DNA of 64,000 nucleotides from Archilochus colubris (taxonomy: Eukaryota; Chordata; Aves; Apodiformes; Trochilidae), in contig CM041083.1 in assembly GCA_023079485.1 (NCBI GenBank), forward strand, positions 141,435,052-141,499,051, given 5' to 3'. The translations under genes and the position numbers were made by a program. The notes under the pieces were generated by a model. The model did not search any database. It was not told the DNA's origin and saw only the letters and a list, made by a program, of their open reading frames with translations. This document shows positions 1-17,846 of the stretch, one piece after another (position 1 is the first letter of the stretch; each line of letters begins with the position of its first letter).

Positions 1-42
1 GTATCTACCCTCTCTGAGTAAAATGCCATTGTTTTTCTGTAA

Positions 43-5251
<5,209 letters not shown>

Positions 5252-5548
5252 ATATTGCATCTTATCCATGCAAATACTCTCAGGATACTGAGCTTGCCCA
5301 TTGGATCTGCTCCTAATCACTCTGAGAACATTGTAAATAACCTCGTTGATGTCCAGGACTGGAATACCAGGAACTGTTTGTGGCTCCTTTCCCAGAATGA
5401 CCAAGGCTGCCAGTGTTACAAAGTGCATTGGGATGAAATGCCAACTTTTCAGTGATAGTTTCAGCAGGCTTTCTAGATCACTCAAAGTATTTCGTGAGGA
5501 AATACAGCAAAGCATTCCAAATACCTTCCAAAGTACTTAAAAGCTTTT

Positions 5549-5554
5549 ATTAAA
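5549..5554 (+). terminator. PCID2: PCID2 poly(A) signal (ATTAAA)
   Basis: An ATTAAA hexamer lies about 300 bp after the PCID2 stop, followed by T-rich sequence. It is the first good poly(A) signal downstream, so the 3' UTR would be roughly 5252-5575. The open frames seen inside it have no family resemblance. Cleavage position is inferred. Confidence 0.55.
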
Positions 5555-6384
5555 GTACTTTCTGTTACTATTTCTGCTTTTGTCATCCAGAGAGGAGAAA
5601 TACCATCATTTGTTACTTATGATAATCCATTCTTCAGACTGAAAATGTTTTCTGTTTTTTTATGTCAGTTCAGTAGTCTTGCTGGTATTCAATACTCTCT
5701 TCAAACCTTCTCTAAAAACTAAAGAAGTGCTTGACACCAAAAGCTTTATTTTGTCAGTGATCTTTGGGTTCAAGTAAGCGTGGGTTTTTTGTCTGTATGT
5801 GCCTACAGATGGGTTTTGTGGTGTGTTTTTTGGGGGAGAGGGGTTGGATTTTTGTTTGTTTTTAATTCTGGTAATATTTTTTTTTCTTTCCGTTGTTATG
5901 ATGAACAAAAGCTTAAATTATCTGTACTCTGATTTATTCTGCTTCTGAGGAAAACACTGCCACATGTTTGGATCCAATACTTTAAGTATTCCTATCACAA
6001 GGCTTTTGGGGTGTTGTTTTTGTTGTTACAATGAAACTTTGTTGATAGTGATGAGATAGTAGTTTTGGGGTTTTTAATTATTTTTAAAGGAATTTTTTTT
6101 TTCTCCTCTGTGAAAGTTGGGTTTTATTTTACCCACTAGCAGACATGGACATGATTCATAAGGGAAAACATGGGTACCATGTATAAGGGAAGGTATTTTT
6201 CAGTGTGATGGGAGTATCAAGGCCTACATGAACACAGGCATCTAAACACCTGGAGTTTCCCTGTTCTTTGTAAATTTTACTTGTGTAGATTCTGAAATTA
6301 GAACATGAATTTGCTGAATCAAACCTCAGGGGTAACAAGACTCATTTCGTTCAAGCAACATTTAAAATTCTGGAAATACTTTTT

Positions 6385-6597
6385 AATTGGATAGTAGGAA
6401 AAATCTCTTTACTGCAAGAGTAGTCAGATGTGGAAGAGGCTGCCCAAGGAAGCGGTGAAGTCACCATCTACGGAGGTGTTCAAGAAAAGTGTAGACATAG
6501 CACATCAGGACATGGGTTAGTTGGCATGGTGGTGTTGGGTTGGTGGCTGGGCTTAATGATTTCAGAGGTTTTTTTCCAACCTAAATAATTCTATAAA
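6385..6597 (+). mobile_element. CR1 LINE fragment, 3' end
   Basis: Diverged CR1 3' end. It shows the chain of landmarks typical of the family: GGATAGTAGGAAAAA, then GGCTGCCCAAGGAAG, then TTCCAACCTAAATAATTCT. It lies between the PCID2 and PROZ 3' ends. Confidence 0.75.
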
Positions 6598-6640
6598 TTT
6601 TAGGATTAATAGTTCCAGAAAACTAAAAGTTCAGTAAGTT

Positions 6641-6646
6641 TTTAAT
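6641..6646 (-). terminator. PROZ: Candidate PROZ poly(A) signal (ATTAAA on minus strand)
   Basis: The minus strand reads ATTAAA about 230 bp past the PROZ stop codon. The PROZ and PCID2 3' ends face each other roughly 1 kb apart, and the CR1 fragment at 6385-6597 lies between them. Use of this signal is inferred. Confidence 0.4.
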
Positions 6647-6872
6647 GAAATAACTGGTTACCATGTCTTGGCTATGAGAGTACTGTGTGTCAAAAGAAGA
6701 TGAAATGCAAACAGGCACTTCTGTATGAACTGGAGTTATATACCTGTCCTCATTGCAACTTCCATTGCTGCAATCATGATGGAGAGTCAATTGAGTGCAC
6801 TGCCTGCATTCAAATGTTTCCTTGCAATGACTGGCAGAGGTTTGGTGCTGGAGGGTTGGCTGTGTTTATGTC

Positions 6873-9800
6873 TTACTTCATTTTTTGTTTAAACCATATC
6901 ATATACCTTGCTGTGTTAGTGAATAGAAGTGTTTCCCACTCGGTGTCTTCTAGTGGCCAAGATCCCAGGATACCAGTCAGAAACCAAGTGCCCTTGTACT
7001 CAGTAGCTAAAAAGCCTCCTCCAGCCAGTTGTTTGTCTACAGTCTCCTGGAGGGCTCCACAGAACTGCCTGTTGGTGAGGCTGATGTTGAGTATTTGTTG
7101 GCAGTCCTCAGCAGGAAGGTAGGAAACCTGCAACTCCTCACCTCGAAGTTCATCGCCTTCCAGTCTCCAGGCACTGACTGTACCAGCGAATTTTGGGATT
7201 AAAATGTGTTCTGCAAAGTCTCTTTCAGGCATGCAGAGAGGAAGCTGGTGGTTGCTGCACTCAACGTGCTCCTGAAGTTGCAGTAATGCGATGTTGTTCT
7301 CACCAGTGTCTTCATCATATCGGATGTGTATGTGTTTCTCACTGACTTCCAGTATTTTCTCAGTTCCATTGGGCCCTGTGAAGCAATGGCATTTCACTTC
7401 TTTTAGAAATAATTTATAAGAGATCTGAAAACTGCAGGCAAACTGGCAGCTGCCTCGTCTCACGCTCAGAAATACATGCAGAAACTAAAGGTGCTCTTTC
7501 CTGAAACAGCTGCAGTAAAGGTGAACAAGGAATGATGTCTTGACAGCTTTTTAATTCTGTGTGGAAGTATGCTTGATTTCAGAAGGAAGGAAAAATATCC
7601 AACAAGTGAGTTCTGGCATGTAGCAAAAGTCACCTTAAATCCATCTGGTTTAGCTTGTCCCTAGCTGCCAAGTTCTGAATTGCATTTGAGAGGCTGTGGC
7701 CTCTTTCCTTGGCTTGGGACGTATGGGGCAGCTGTAGTTCTAGCTCAAGATACTTAACTGAGATGCTTAAATGAGATGGCAGTAAATTTTTTTCCTTTAA
7801 TAATATTTCTATGCAGCAAAAATTTTCGTAAGCTTGTCAACATTAGAATGTGCTACAAGAGGAGAAAATGTTTGGATCACCTACCAGCACCCACCCTGAT
7901 TTCAAAGTGGCTGTGCAGAAGGGCACACTCTGCTGTAGTCAGTACAAAGTTACTCTTCAGCAGCACTCCTCCACAGAAGCCCTTGCCTTCTGAGTTCAGC
8001 ATCAGGGCCTAGGAAAATGCAAAAAAGATGATGGGTAGCACTGCCCACGTCAGGTTGAATGATGAATGTGCTAGAAATACCTGCCACGGAAATCGCTCAT
8101 CACGTTTCTTCCTCGTTCCACTTATTGGATTGTCACTGTCTTGAAGTCTGCCACATGCACATTGATCTAGCAAATGAATGAAGAAATCAAAACGTCATGC
8201 TGTATCATTTCAAGAGAACTCCTACCTGCCTAATAACCTTATTGTTTCTACCTTGACTTTGGGGTTTCACTTTTACACCAAGGAAAAGGAGAAGGACAAT
8301 TCCTCAGCTCATTAAAATTGGAACAATTTGTTTGGCATCTGTAGTCTAACAGCTTAGTGATTGCAGTAAACAAACATTTTTTGTCATTGCATTAGTCTTG
8401 TGGCCACCAGATTTCACAGTGCCTTGAAACTGCTGAAATGAGGCTTCCTCTCCAGCCAGTCATCAGCACAGCTTGCTTCCTCTTCTTTGTATCCAATATC
8501 TGAATTGCACCAAATGCCGGGTTACTGAGGCCCAATCTGGACAAGGTGAAACATGAGTTTTCCTTGTTAAAGTTGTTACTCTAGAGGTGTACATGCCTTT
8601 CTCTTCCAGTTCAGAAAGCAAACATGCTTCACAAGTTGATACTCCAGTTATCTGCATTTACCACATTTTCTGTTCAGCTTGTGGCATGGTCTTGGGTCAC
8701 TCAAACTGGATCCTGTGTGGGTAAAGCTCAGTCAGAAAGCACCCTTCAGGACCTCTCACAGCACATGGGGGTTGCTTAGTCTACAGGATTAATGTAGAGC
8801 AAAGCAAAGCCCACCTGAAATGTGCACTGGATGTGGGCATCAAGCCTTCATCACCAAAAGTGTGGCTCCACAGCTCAACCCCTATTCAGCTCACTACTTG
8901 CTAATGTAGACAAGAGCCTAAGCATACTACTGTGTTTTTAGTAGGCTGAGGGGATACATGGTATGAGATGGGGAAAAATGAAGAGGGCTACAGCTTCAAA
9001 AGGTATTGCTCCAAACTGATTAAATGTAGTAGCAAATGTTACACTTCATCTATCAGACCTGGTGCCAATCTTAATCAGTTGAACCTCAATCACAGACAGA
9101 TCTTCAGTGCAGCTCCTCTTTACCAAGCATGGGAGTAGAAAACTCAGCCCTGTGAGTGATCTGTAGGATGATGCAAGTCCTTTCTGCAGACCCATGCTTA
9201 AATGTTCAGATTAAATATTGTTTCTTTTACCACTGCTCTGGCATCTTGCGTGGTGGTCCCTAGATTCCTCCTGTTTCTGCCCAGTTTAGAAGATCAGTAA
9301 CATTCCCATCACTTGAGTCTCCAAGCAGACTGATAGCATCTGGGTATCAGGTGCTGGCCTGCCCACCCCAGCACTGGGCATGTGCCCCCTGTACTTCAGA
9401 GTTCACACCTACCTAATGCAATGCACTCTTTTTTGTCCTTCCCAAGCTCATAGCCATCAGCACAGGAACAATGGTAGGAATTGCTTCCTGGGTAGCAGAA
9501 GTGGTGACATCCTTCTTTTGCTTGGTGGCGACATTCATTTTTGGCTAAACAGGATAAGTGGAGGAAAAGCATTGGGAGCAGCCCTGCAGAAAAGGCTCTG
9601 GGGGTGCTCCAGGCTCAGTGTGAGACAGCAACCACCAGGGCAAAGTGTATCCTGGGTGACATGAAACACAGCATGACCAGCCTGTCAACTGATCTGGGTC
9701 CCCTCACTGGTCCAGGCTGTGGTCCACTTTCTGTGCTCCCCAAGAAGCTGGTCTGTGTCCAGTCACACCCCTTATAAAAAAAATGACCTTCCCTTGCTGG

Positions 9801-12800
9801 AGCTGGGGCGTTTCCCAACCCGGGGGACCTCTAAGCCAGCAGAAAAACTGATGTAAGGGCTGGAAAGTAGAACCTGGCAGATGTAGAATTGTAGGATCCA
9901 TCCCAGGGTGTTTTCCATGCCAGAAAGAGTCCGTTTTGCTTTATGCCTTCTACGCTTCCACTGAAAATGGTTTGGTTTAGAATCACAGATTCATTGAACA
10001 GTTTGGGTTAGAAGAAACCTTCAAAATCATCTAGTTTCAACCTCCCTGTATGGCCAGGGACACCTCTCACAAGACCAGGTTGCTCCAAGCCCCATCCAAC
10101 CTGACCAGGACACTTCCAAGGAGGAGGCAGCCATAACTTTGGGCAACCTGTGCCAGAGTCATAGAATCATAGAATCATAGAATTGGCTGGGTTGGAAGGG
10201 ACCTCAGAGATCATCGAGTCCAACCCTTGAACCACCGTTGCGGTTGCTAGACCATGGCACTGAGCCACATCCAGTCTTTTTTTAAATATCTCCAGGGACG
10301 GAGAATCCACCACTTCAGTGGGCAGCCCATTCCAATGACGGATCACTCTTTCCGTAAAGAAATTCTTTCTAAACAACCAAACCCCCCACAACAACCACCC
10401 CGTCTCACCACCCTCACATTGAAGAATGTCTTCTTTATATCTAACTTAAATCTACCTTCCTTCAGTTTAAAACTCTTAGCCCTCATCCTATCACCACATG
10501 CTCCTGCAAAAAAAATTTTTGCAAGTCCCAGGGGACTGTCTTGTGGGTGCCTGTGGTCTCAGAGGCACCAGGGTGGTTGGGAAGCCCCTGTGGCACCACA
10601 GCCATTTTTCTTCAGGTCACATCACCTGGAACTGCAACAAGAATAGCATCTGGGGAGCATGGGTGGCAGTGGGCAGGGCTGCCTTTGGAGCCCACCCGTG
10701 GTAGGGACTTGCTTCAGCCCTTTTGCTGCATCCCCAGGAAGAGGGAGGCTCAGGGGGATGAGGCAGCCTGCTTAAACTCGGGATGCTGTAACATTTCAGC
10801 GGCCTGGTAGCAGCATCCATCACCCCTGCTCTGCCAAGAACCACGTCTTTCCCAGAAACTGGTAACTGGCTGGGAGATCTGCGTATGGTTTACCCCCTCC
10901 TCCAGGAGGAGATGAGGCTGCTGGGGAGAGGAGGCGCTGCCTTACCGAAAGCACAGTTCTCTCCCTCGTAGCCCTCGGCGCAGGTGCAGGTGTAGCCGCG
11001 GATGCTGTCCTCACACACTCCGTTGTGCTGGCAGGGGCTGGATGAGCACCTCCTGCCACCTGCAGGAATGACACAAGGGGAGGAGGGATGAGTTGCCACT
11101 TCCGCTGATCCACCCCAAAATACGCAGTTCCCACCCCCTTTCCCGCGACGTGAGCTGCTTGGAGAAGCACTGTGGAGAGCAGTTTGGAAGGAAATGTCTC
11201 TGCTTTCAGAGACTCTCTTGCTGGGAGGCCAGGAGGTGCCCAGGTAGAGTCTAGTTCTGAAGGATGGATTGGATTGGATGGGATTGGATTGGATTGGATT
11301 GGATTGGGCTGCCCAGGGAGGTGGTGGATTCTCCCTCCCTGGAGGTTTTCAAGAAGAGACTGATGTGGCACTCAGTACCATGGTCTGGGAACCACAGTGG
11401 TAGTGGATCAAGGGTTGGACTTGATGATCTCAGAGCTCCTTTCCAACCTGGCTGATTCTGTGCTTGTCTGCTTCAGGGAAAGCACTGACTTACAGTTCAT
11501 GGACTTTTTACAAATATAATATGAGACTGGTGCTGTAGGTCTCCCATGTTAGGTTGATACACATATGGATAAAGAAGTGATTATATGCATCTATAGATTA
11601 AAAAAACGAATAATTTGGCACCAAAATTATGCAGAGAGCAACATCAAACAAGGAGGCAATCTTCCTTTTACAAATCATTACAGCTATTACACAGTAGCTT
11701 GGACACTAGCAAGTTTAATCTTCCTGACAAACCAAACACTGAAACAGAAGGATGCATCACTGCGAATGAAGCACCAGGCAGAACTGCCAGTTTCCCTTTA
11801 GGCTGCTCACTTAAAAGACACCAAAAGAGTTTGGAAATGGTCTTCAAGTAACAACTGCTTATTGTACACATGAGCGATCAGGAAGCAAGCCAGAAAAGCC
11901 TGATTTGAGACGTGATCTTCAGCCTTTCTAAAATGTAAAACTTCATCAGCAAAGTTAACTGCAATCAGCAGACTGCCACAGTTGGTATCAGACATGGAAA
12001 GGTGAAAACTACCCAGAACTGGGAAAATCCACCCAACCTGCAGGCTATTGCTTAGGCTATGGGCATATTTATCTTTGAGAGTACTAAATTATTATCTTAA
12101 AGTCATCACCACCCTTAGCTTATCTTCAATGAGGTGCCACCAGCATACCCCAGCACAATTTAGGTCTCCTGGGAGGGTTTTTGGGATGTTAAGAGGCAGT
12201 CTCATCATCACAGATAAGCTGGAAGAGTTGAGGAGTGAGGACCTCCCGCAGCAGTGGATGTGTAGCTGGAGCTAGGGAAGGGCAACACCTACAGTCTTAA
12301 GCAAGTTAGATCATTTAATTTCATCCATCTGAAATGGATGCTCAAATATAGGTAAAGAAGTCTCAAACAATGTCTGGGGTCAGGTGGGGTCCTGTAAAAG
12401 TGGGAAAAAATAAACCTAGTGCCTAGCTTTACTAAAGCATGAAAGAGAAGATTCCAGGAATTATAGAAAAATAAGCACAATTGCTGTTACTGGAAAGCTA
12501 CTGGAATTGTGAGGCTGTTTGGAAGCTCCCAGCAAAGTAAGATGATTATAAGCAAAACCAAACATGCATACTTCAGCATCAAATAATCCAGACCCTTAAA
12601 CCTAACTGTGTTACAGGATAAGGGACAGAATGGGGAATCAGTGAACATCTTAGAACAGAAATATCTCCATGACATTGTCATTAAGTGAGCCAGGAAGACA
12701 CAGACTACTATAAGACATGCACAAAACCTTTTGGAAAATGATCTTTAAAGAGAGGTTCTTGGTAGCTAAGTTTATTCTGCTAATAAAAGAAGGTCAGGGA

Positions 12801-15800
12801 CACTTGTGCTCTCAGGCCAAGTGCCTTGGCAGCCTTAGGGCAAGATTCCAGTATATCAGCTTTTACTTGAAGAGACCAAGGTAGAGCAGTACAAAACAGA
12901 GGGTGAGCTAACAGCTCTGCCTCTCTTCCCAACCCTCTTTTATCCACAATGCAGATTTACCCACTGGACTATGAAGGCAGAGCAACAGAGGTCTATAAAA
13001 TGAGACTTTGGTAGACAGGATGAAAAACTGTTTGTTTAACAAGGGGGGGGGAAAGCCATGGAAATGCATGGCAACAGTCTTCAAAATGTTCGAAAAGATA
13101 CCACAAAGAAGGAAAGACATGTTGCTGTTCTGCAGGAAGAAGGGAGGACATAATGTCTTTTAATTACTGCAAGGAAAGCACCTCAGAGGACAAAGCCAGT
13201 AATATGTCCTGATTTTGGCTGAGCTTGTTTAGATGTACCATCCTCAACTTGTTCCTCCTGTCTCTTCAGAGAAGCCTGAAGAGGAAGCATGCATGATGTG
13301 CTGAGCACAAACCAAGGACTGAACTTAAAAGAAGTCAACTTCACCCTCAGAGAATTAATGAAAAGCCAGATAATTAGCATCATTCTTCATAGAATTTATA
13401 TCACTGATTTTACTCTTCTCTGCAATGTTCCCTGGACTCAGTGTTTTACTGGCTCCTGCAGAGAATTAGTACTAACTGCTTGTTTTGTCACCTCCTTATC
13501 TACTGTCTAAACCTGAGGTTAGAAATTAATAAAAGCTAAGAGATAATTTAGGACAACACATGCAGAAAAGAGGGAGGGAATAGGGCAGGGTCACGATGAG
13601 CTCCTTGTCTGGGAGGCATTTGGTAGCATGAGCCACCCAGCATTTACAGATTTATTTCTTTCCTTGAAGACTGCCAAGGGATGGTGCAGTGCCAGTGTCC
13701 AGGGTTTGCAGGCAGTCCAGTAGCTTTTAACACCTCTTTACCTCATTCAGGTTTAAGTGTTAGCTTTGTATTTGGGAGGTTTTGCTGGGGGAGCTGTTCT
13801 GCTCTGTTGCATCAGCAAAGCAGAGTTCTCAGGTCCCAGGCTGTTTCAGAACAGCCTTAAATTCAGGAAAAGAAATAGCCTGTTTACTATGATAACAGCT
13901 ACTCACCTTGATTTTTACTTTGCAGTCTTAAATGATTTTCCATATTTATTACTTTTTCAACAACTTTCACACCAACACTTTTCTAAAAACATCACAAGTA
14001 GTGAGCTGGGTGTTTCTTGTAGGAGAAACTCAGAAAACCAGCACTGATCTGAAACCATTATGTTCACAGTGTGACACCACTATGAAGGAGGGAAATCAAG
14101 AGGCTAACTTACCATAGTAAGCTTCCCAAAACATTTCCTGAAAAAAGGAGAAAAAAAGATAAATTATATTTTAATTCTCAAATAATATTATCTTCCACAA
14201 ATATTTTGGGAAAACAAAAATATTACACGAGAGAATATGTACATCTAACATTTTTTTTTAACATTTACACAGTTGCATAACTACAAATTCTGTCCTGCCA
14301 GCAAAATTTGCATGAGATGGGAGGGGGTTGGCATCCTGCTTATTTTATTGTTCCTTAAGAAGCTGGAAAAGAAAAGAAACACTTTGCAGGCAAACAGCTG
14401 AATCCTGTAGTGATACAGCTTCCTGGAAAAACTGGCTGGCCATTGTCTCTCTAGTCTGCAGTGGCCTGGGAAGTGACTCTGTCTCATCCTGTCCCACCCT
14501 GCTTGGCCCCCAGCAGGTGCTGCTGGAGGCAGAGGGGACAGCAGAGAGTGAGTCTGGGGGTCACAGGCACTGGTCAGCTCCTTTCTGTGCCCCACTTTTC
14601 CCTGGGTGCATGCAGGCAGCTCTGCTACTGCTTTCCCCTCCCTTGTATCTCCCCTCCATAAACTTTCTCCATGGGAGTTTCCTCTGCTTTCCCATCAGAC
14701 ACAATTTCTAGCCAGATTCCTCTTAAAGAGCAGAGCATCCAGCTGTACATGTCAGGAGGGCCTGGCAGATGCTGACCAAGTGGGATTCTTTCTATAGATC
14801 CCACAAGATGCTGGTGAGTTGTTTCCCTCCAACCCAGCACCCTCTTGCTGCTCCTGCTCCCTCTGGGTTGCTGAAGTTATATTTCTATGTGTGGTCACAA
14901 TGGGACAAGAGCCATAAATTTTCACAACATAAGGCACAGAACACATGGTTTACAGAAAGGGAATTTACAGCTGCTAGAGTTCACCTCTGCATTTCCATTT
15001 TGACCGCTGAATATACCTATTTGCTACCTTCTGAGGTGGAAAATGCAAAGACTTCACATGGAGAAAACCATCCCAAAAAATTATGCAGGCTGTGGAGCTG
15101 TATTGGAGAGTAAAGGACCAAGGCAAAATTTTTTATTATGCATGCAGAAAACCAAAATACTTACAAGCATTTCATCATTTTCAAACACTTCTCTTGCTTC
15201 TTCATGAGTACATCTCTCTTCAAGGCATTCCCTTTCCAAGCTGCCTTGGAGGACCTCTTCCAAAAGTAGGGAATTGGCACGCCTCTGTCTCTTGATGACA
15301 TTGTTTGCATCATCAGCTGATATAAATACTGGAGTATTGTGTGACAAAATGCTGTCATAAGTTTGTAGATTCACTTTCTTACATATTTTTACCTCCTTTT
15401 ATGAAAAATAAATCCTTTTGATTGATTCAGGGTTTCAGCCACCTTAAACTTACATACTGAAAGAGCCCTACTTTCTTAGCCCAAACTCCTGCTGAGGAGC
15501 CATAGTCTTTTCCTTTTGGGGAATGCCTGACTTGCTCCCAAGCAGGAGGAATTTGAAGTCCTTCCAGACACAGTTTGTTCCTCCAGTGGACAGACAGAGC
15601 AGAGATGCTGTGGCACAACTGGCTAAGGAGAGAAGTACTAACATAAAGGCAGAGGCTATTTTGTAAGAGTGCATCTCAGACTCACCAGCAGAGGTGAAAA
15701 GAATTTCTAATTATTTATGATCATGGGTTCACACTGAAGCTCTTCAGTCTTAGTTCAGGGAGATTTTTTTTTCTTTTTCTGAGAAGCAAAACATTGACAT

Positions 15801-17042
15801 GACTGAGTTTTCAGTCAAACCTCTCTAAAGGTGAATAAATAAAAGGTACCACTCAGCAATGCTCAGAATTAAGAGGGCTGTATCATGTACCATCCTTTAT
15901 CTGTGAGATGCCATAATCTTCTCGAATTGAGTAAAGAGGAGTAAAGAAAAAAAAATCAGAAGAGTTATCAGATCTTAAAACTCCTCTTTGCAATGATGCC
16001 CCCAGCAAAACCTATCTGCCAGCTGAATGGGTGCTGCTGTGCTGGAACCTGTTGCCTTTGACATTAATCAGAGTGTGGCTCTGTGTGCCAGCACATTTTT
16101 GTCTGTTCTCCTATGCTTGGAAAGTAAATGCTTTAGACAGTGTTTTGGGGTGTTTTTAGTTATTTAATACAGTGTTTGGGGGCTTAGCACTTCAAGGCAC
16201 AAAGCTTGAAATAATATTAGAATTGGAAAAATTGGCAGCAATAACAAAATTACTCTGAAGCTGCATACAAATGACTAGTTATCCTTTGAAGGATATCCAA
16301 TAAGAAACAGTCTTCCATGTGATGCTAAAAAATAATAAATTATAAAGTAAAATATAAAATAAAGTAAAATAAAAGCTTTGTATTTGTGTCTTGTGAGTAA
16401 AAAAGTTATCTGACACCCCAGTGTACATTTCTGCTGTGCAGTGTTGCTGGTGCATCCAGCATTACTGGTAGTGTCTGCTGCTTCTGCTGCTGCCAGGGGA
16501 GTTTGGACCTTCTTAAGTTGTCACCATCTTTTTCTTCTCAAGATTGACGTATCATGGAGGATCAGCACAGAAATAAAAATTTCTTCAAGCTATAGCAAGT
16601 ATGCACCTCAGCCTCTTTCATAAAACTCATTTTTATTTCAGCAGCAACAAGTAATATAAAACAAAATTCTCTTTAGGACCTGTGGCACTCTTTAGGAATT
16701 ATAAGAAAAGAGAAAATATCCTGATATAAACGGTGGTAGTTCAAAATTACATTGATTTAGTAACCTACTGTGGTTTTTACTTAACTATTTAAAAAAAAAA
16801 CAACCCAAACAACCAAAACAGGTGAAATGTAAGGAAAACAAGGTACAGTTTTCAGTGGTGTCACCCTGGGCTACAAAGCAAACATGATATAAGGTACCAA
16901 ATTACTGCTGTGTTTCAAAGAGCAGTAGCACAAATAAGAACTAAAGGCACAACAATCAAATAAAAAAGGCCATACCTGTCTGTTCTGTCTGGAGGAAAAG
17001 GGCAGAGAGAAGAAACAAAATTGTCCAAGAGCACCTTGCCAT
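6873..17042 (-). CDS. PROZ: Protein Z (vitamin K-dependent plasma pseudoprotease)
   Basis: Secreted liver protein, cofactor of the serpin ZPI, which inhibits factor Xa on phospholipid. Coding exons, in order of transcription: 16976-17042, 15165-15328, 14113-14137, 10946-11059, 9413-9544, 8081-8166, 7885-8008, 6873-7375. They sum to 1215 nt, or 404 aa (human 400). Domains: signal peptide starting [18 protein letters not shown]; propeptide ending KRQRR; Gla domain ([12 protein letters not shown]); 25-nt helical-stack exon (EMFWEAYY); EGF1 with six Cys; EGF2 with six Cys ([14 protein letters not shown]); linker; pseudocatalytic domain. The His57 site reads TTAEC, the Asp102 site reads ENNIALL, and the Ser195 region reads LAGGGF, so all three triad positions are changed. 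No Arg-Ile-Val-Gly-Gly activation site occurs before FPWQ. The start lies in a strong context (GTCACCATGG). Human PROZ keeps the Asp, so that loss is extra here. Confidence 0.94.
9978..10157 (-). mobile_element. CR1 LINE 3' end, inverted
   Basis: Reads as a reverse-complemented CR1 3' end (AGAATCACAGATTCATTGAA, then ATCATCTAGTTTCAACC, then GGAGGAGGCAGCC). It lies in the PROZ intron between the EGF1 and EGF2 exons and directly abuts a second CR1 copy. Confidence 0.75.
10159..10515 (-). mobile_element. CR1 LINE 3' end, inverted, young subfamily
   Basis: Starts with the CR1 tail tandem TCATAGAATCATAGAATCAT and continues through AACCCTTGAACCACCGTTGC, the same subfamily as the copies at 38837, 53558 and 54126. 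It sits about 430 bp from the PROZ EGF1 exon. The tail repeats are well preserved, so this is a relatively recent insertion. Confidence 0.85.
11262..11308 (+). repeat. (GGATT)n pentanucleotide microsatellite
   Basis: Run of GGATT units with one GGATG-type interruption, immediately before a CR1 3' fragment in the PROZ intron. Likely length-polymorphic. Confidence 0.9.
11306..11462 (+). mobile_element. CR1 LINE fragment, 3' end
   Basis: Contains GGCTGCCCAGGGAGGTGGTG, GGACTTGATGATCTCAGAGC and a final TTCCAACCTGGCTGATTCTG, the usual CR1 tail in sense orientation. It begins directly at the pentanucleotide array. Confidence 0.85.
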
Positions 17043-17200
17043 GGTGACCCTTGGAGCCTGGTGGCCACCAGGCTGCATTCCTGCAGCTTTTGGGGAAATG
17101 GTTGCGTGAAAGATGTTGAAGTTTAAAGTCCAGCTGCTCATGAGAAAACACAACCCCTACGGGCAAAGCCTGGCCTCAGTGTCAACACATGAAAAACCTC
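17043..17200 (-). promoter_or_regulatory. PROZ: PROZ 5' flank with HNF4-like site, shared with F10L
   Basis: On the minus strand TGGACTTTA (17124-17132) lies about 85-90 bp before the ATG and resembles the HNF4 consensus TGGACTTTG, which fits liver expression. The stretch 17135-17190 is strikingly similar to 33952-34002 in front of F10L (for example GCAAAGCCTGGCCTCAGTGT against GCAAAGCCTGGGCTCAGTGT on the plus strand), at the same distance from each ATG. The HNF4-like core sits at the same aligned position in both. No TATA box is evident. Factor binding is inferred. Confidence 0.5.
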
Positions 17201-17354
17201 AGCAAAACCTGCTTAGTGGTGCAACACTGTCACTTCTCTTCCTGTGATGGCTGAAGGGGGAGCAGGTTTGCCAGCACAGCAAAGGTGTGGGTATGCATCC
17301 CACCCCCCAGCCTTCCCTTTCCTTAACACAAAATGGGGAGAGGTGAACAGTATG

Positions 17355-17846
17355 AACAGTCTTTACAAGGAAGACATGGACGTGCTGGAGTGTGTCCAGA
17401 GAGCGGCCACAAGGGTGATCAGAGGGCTGGAGCACCTCTCTTGTGAAGACAGACTGAGAGAGTTGGGGCTATTCAGTCTGGAGAGGAGATGGCTCCAAGG
17501 AGACCTTATTGTAGCCTTCCAGTATCTGATGGGGCCTATAAAAAGCTGGGGAAGGACTTTTTAGGATGTCAGGTAGTGATAGGACCAAGGGGAATGGATT
17601 CAAGTTAGAGGAGGGTAGATTTATATTAGATATTAGGAAGAAGCTCTTCACCAGGAGGGTGGTGAGACACTGGAACAGGTTGCCCAGAGAGGAGGTGGAA
17701 GCCCCATCTCTGGAAGTTTTTAAGGCCAGGCTGAACAGGGCTCTGAGCAACCTGATCTAGTGGGATGTGTCCCTGCCCATGGCAGGGGTATGGGACTAGA
17801 TGGTCTTAAAGGTCCCTTCCAACCCTGAAAATTCTGTAATTTTATG
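17355..17846 (+). mobile_element. CR1 LINE, 3' part
   Basis: A roughly 490-bp CR1 3' segment including the last codons of the reverse-transcriptase frame ([20 protein letters not shown] reads in frame) and the tail TTCCAACCCTGAAAATTCTG. It lies just upstream of the PROZ promoter region. Confidence 0.9.

Noticed and set aside
11172..11455. Plus-strand frame reading repeated DWIGLDWIG units.
   Set aside because: It is the translation of the GGATT pentanucleotide microsatellite running into CR1.
15468..15674. Minus-strand frame starting [20 protein letters not shown], which looks like a signal peptide near PROZ.
   Set aside because: It lies downstream in the transcript order of the supported exon 1 (16976-17042), whose sequence and phase fit protein Z. 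The hydrophobic frame has no suitable phase-1 donor and no family similarity.
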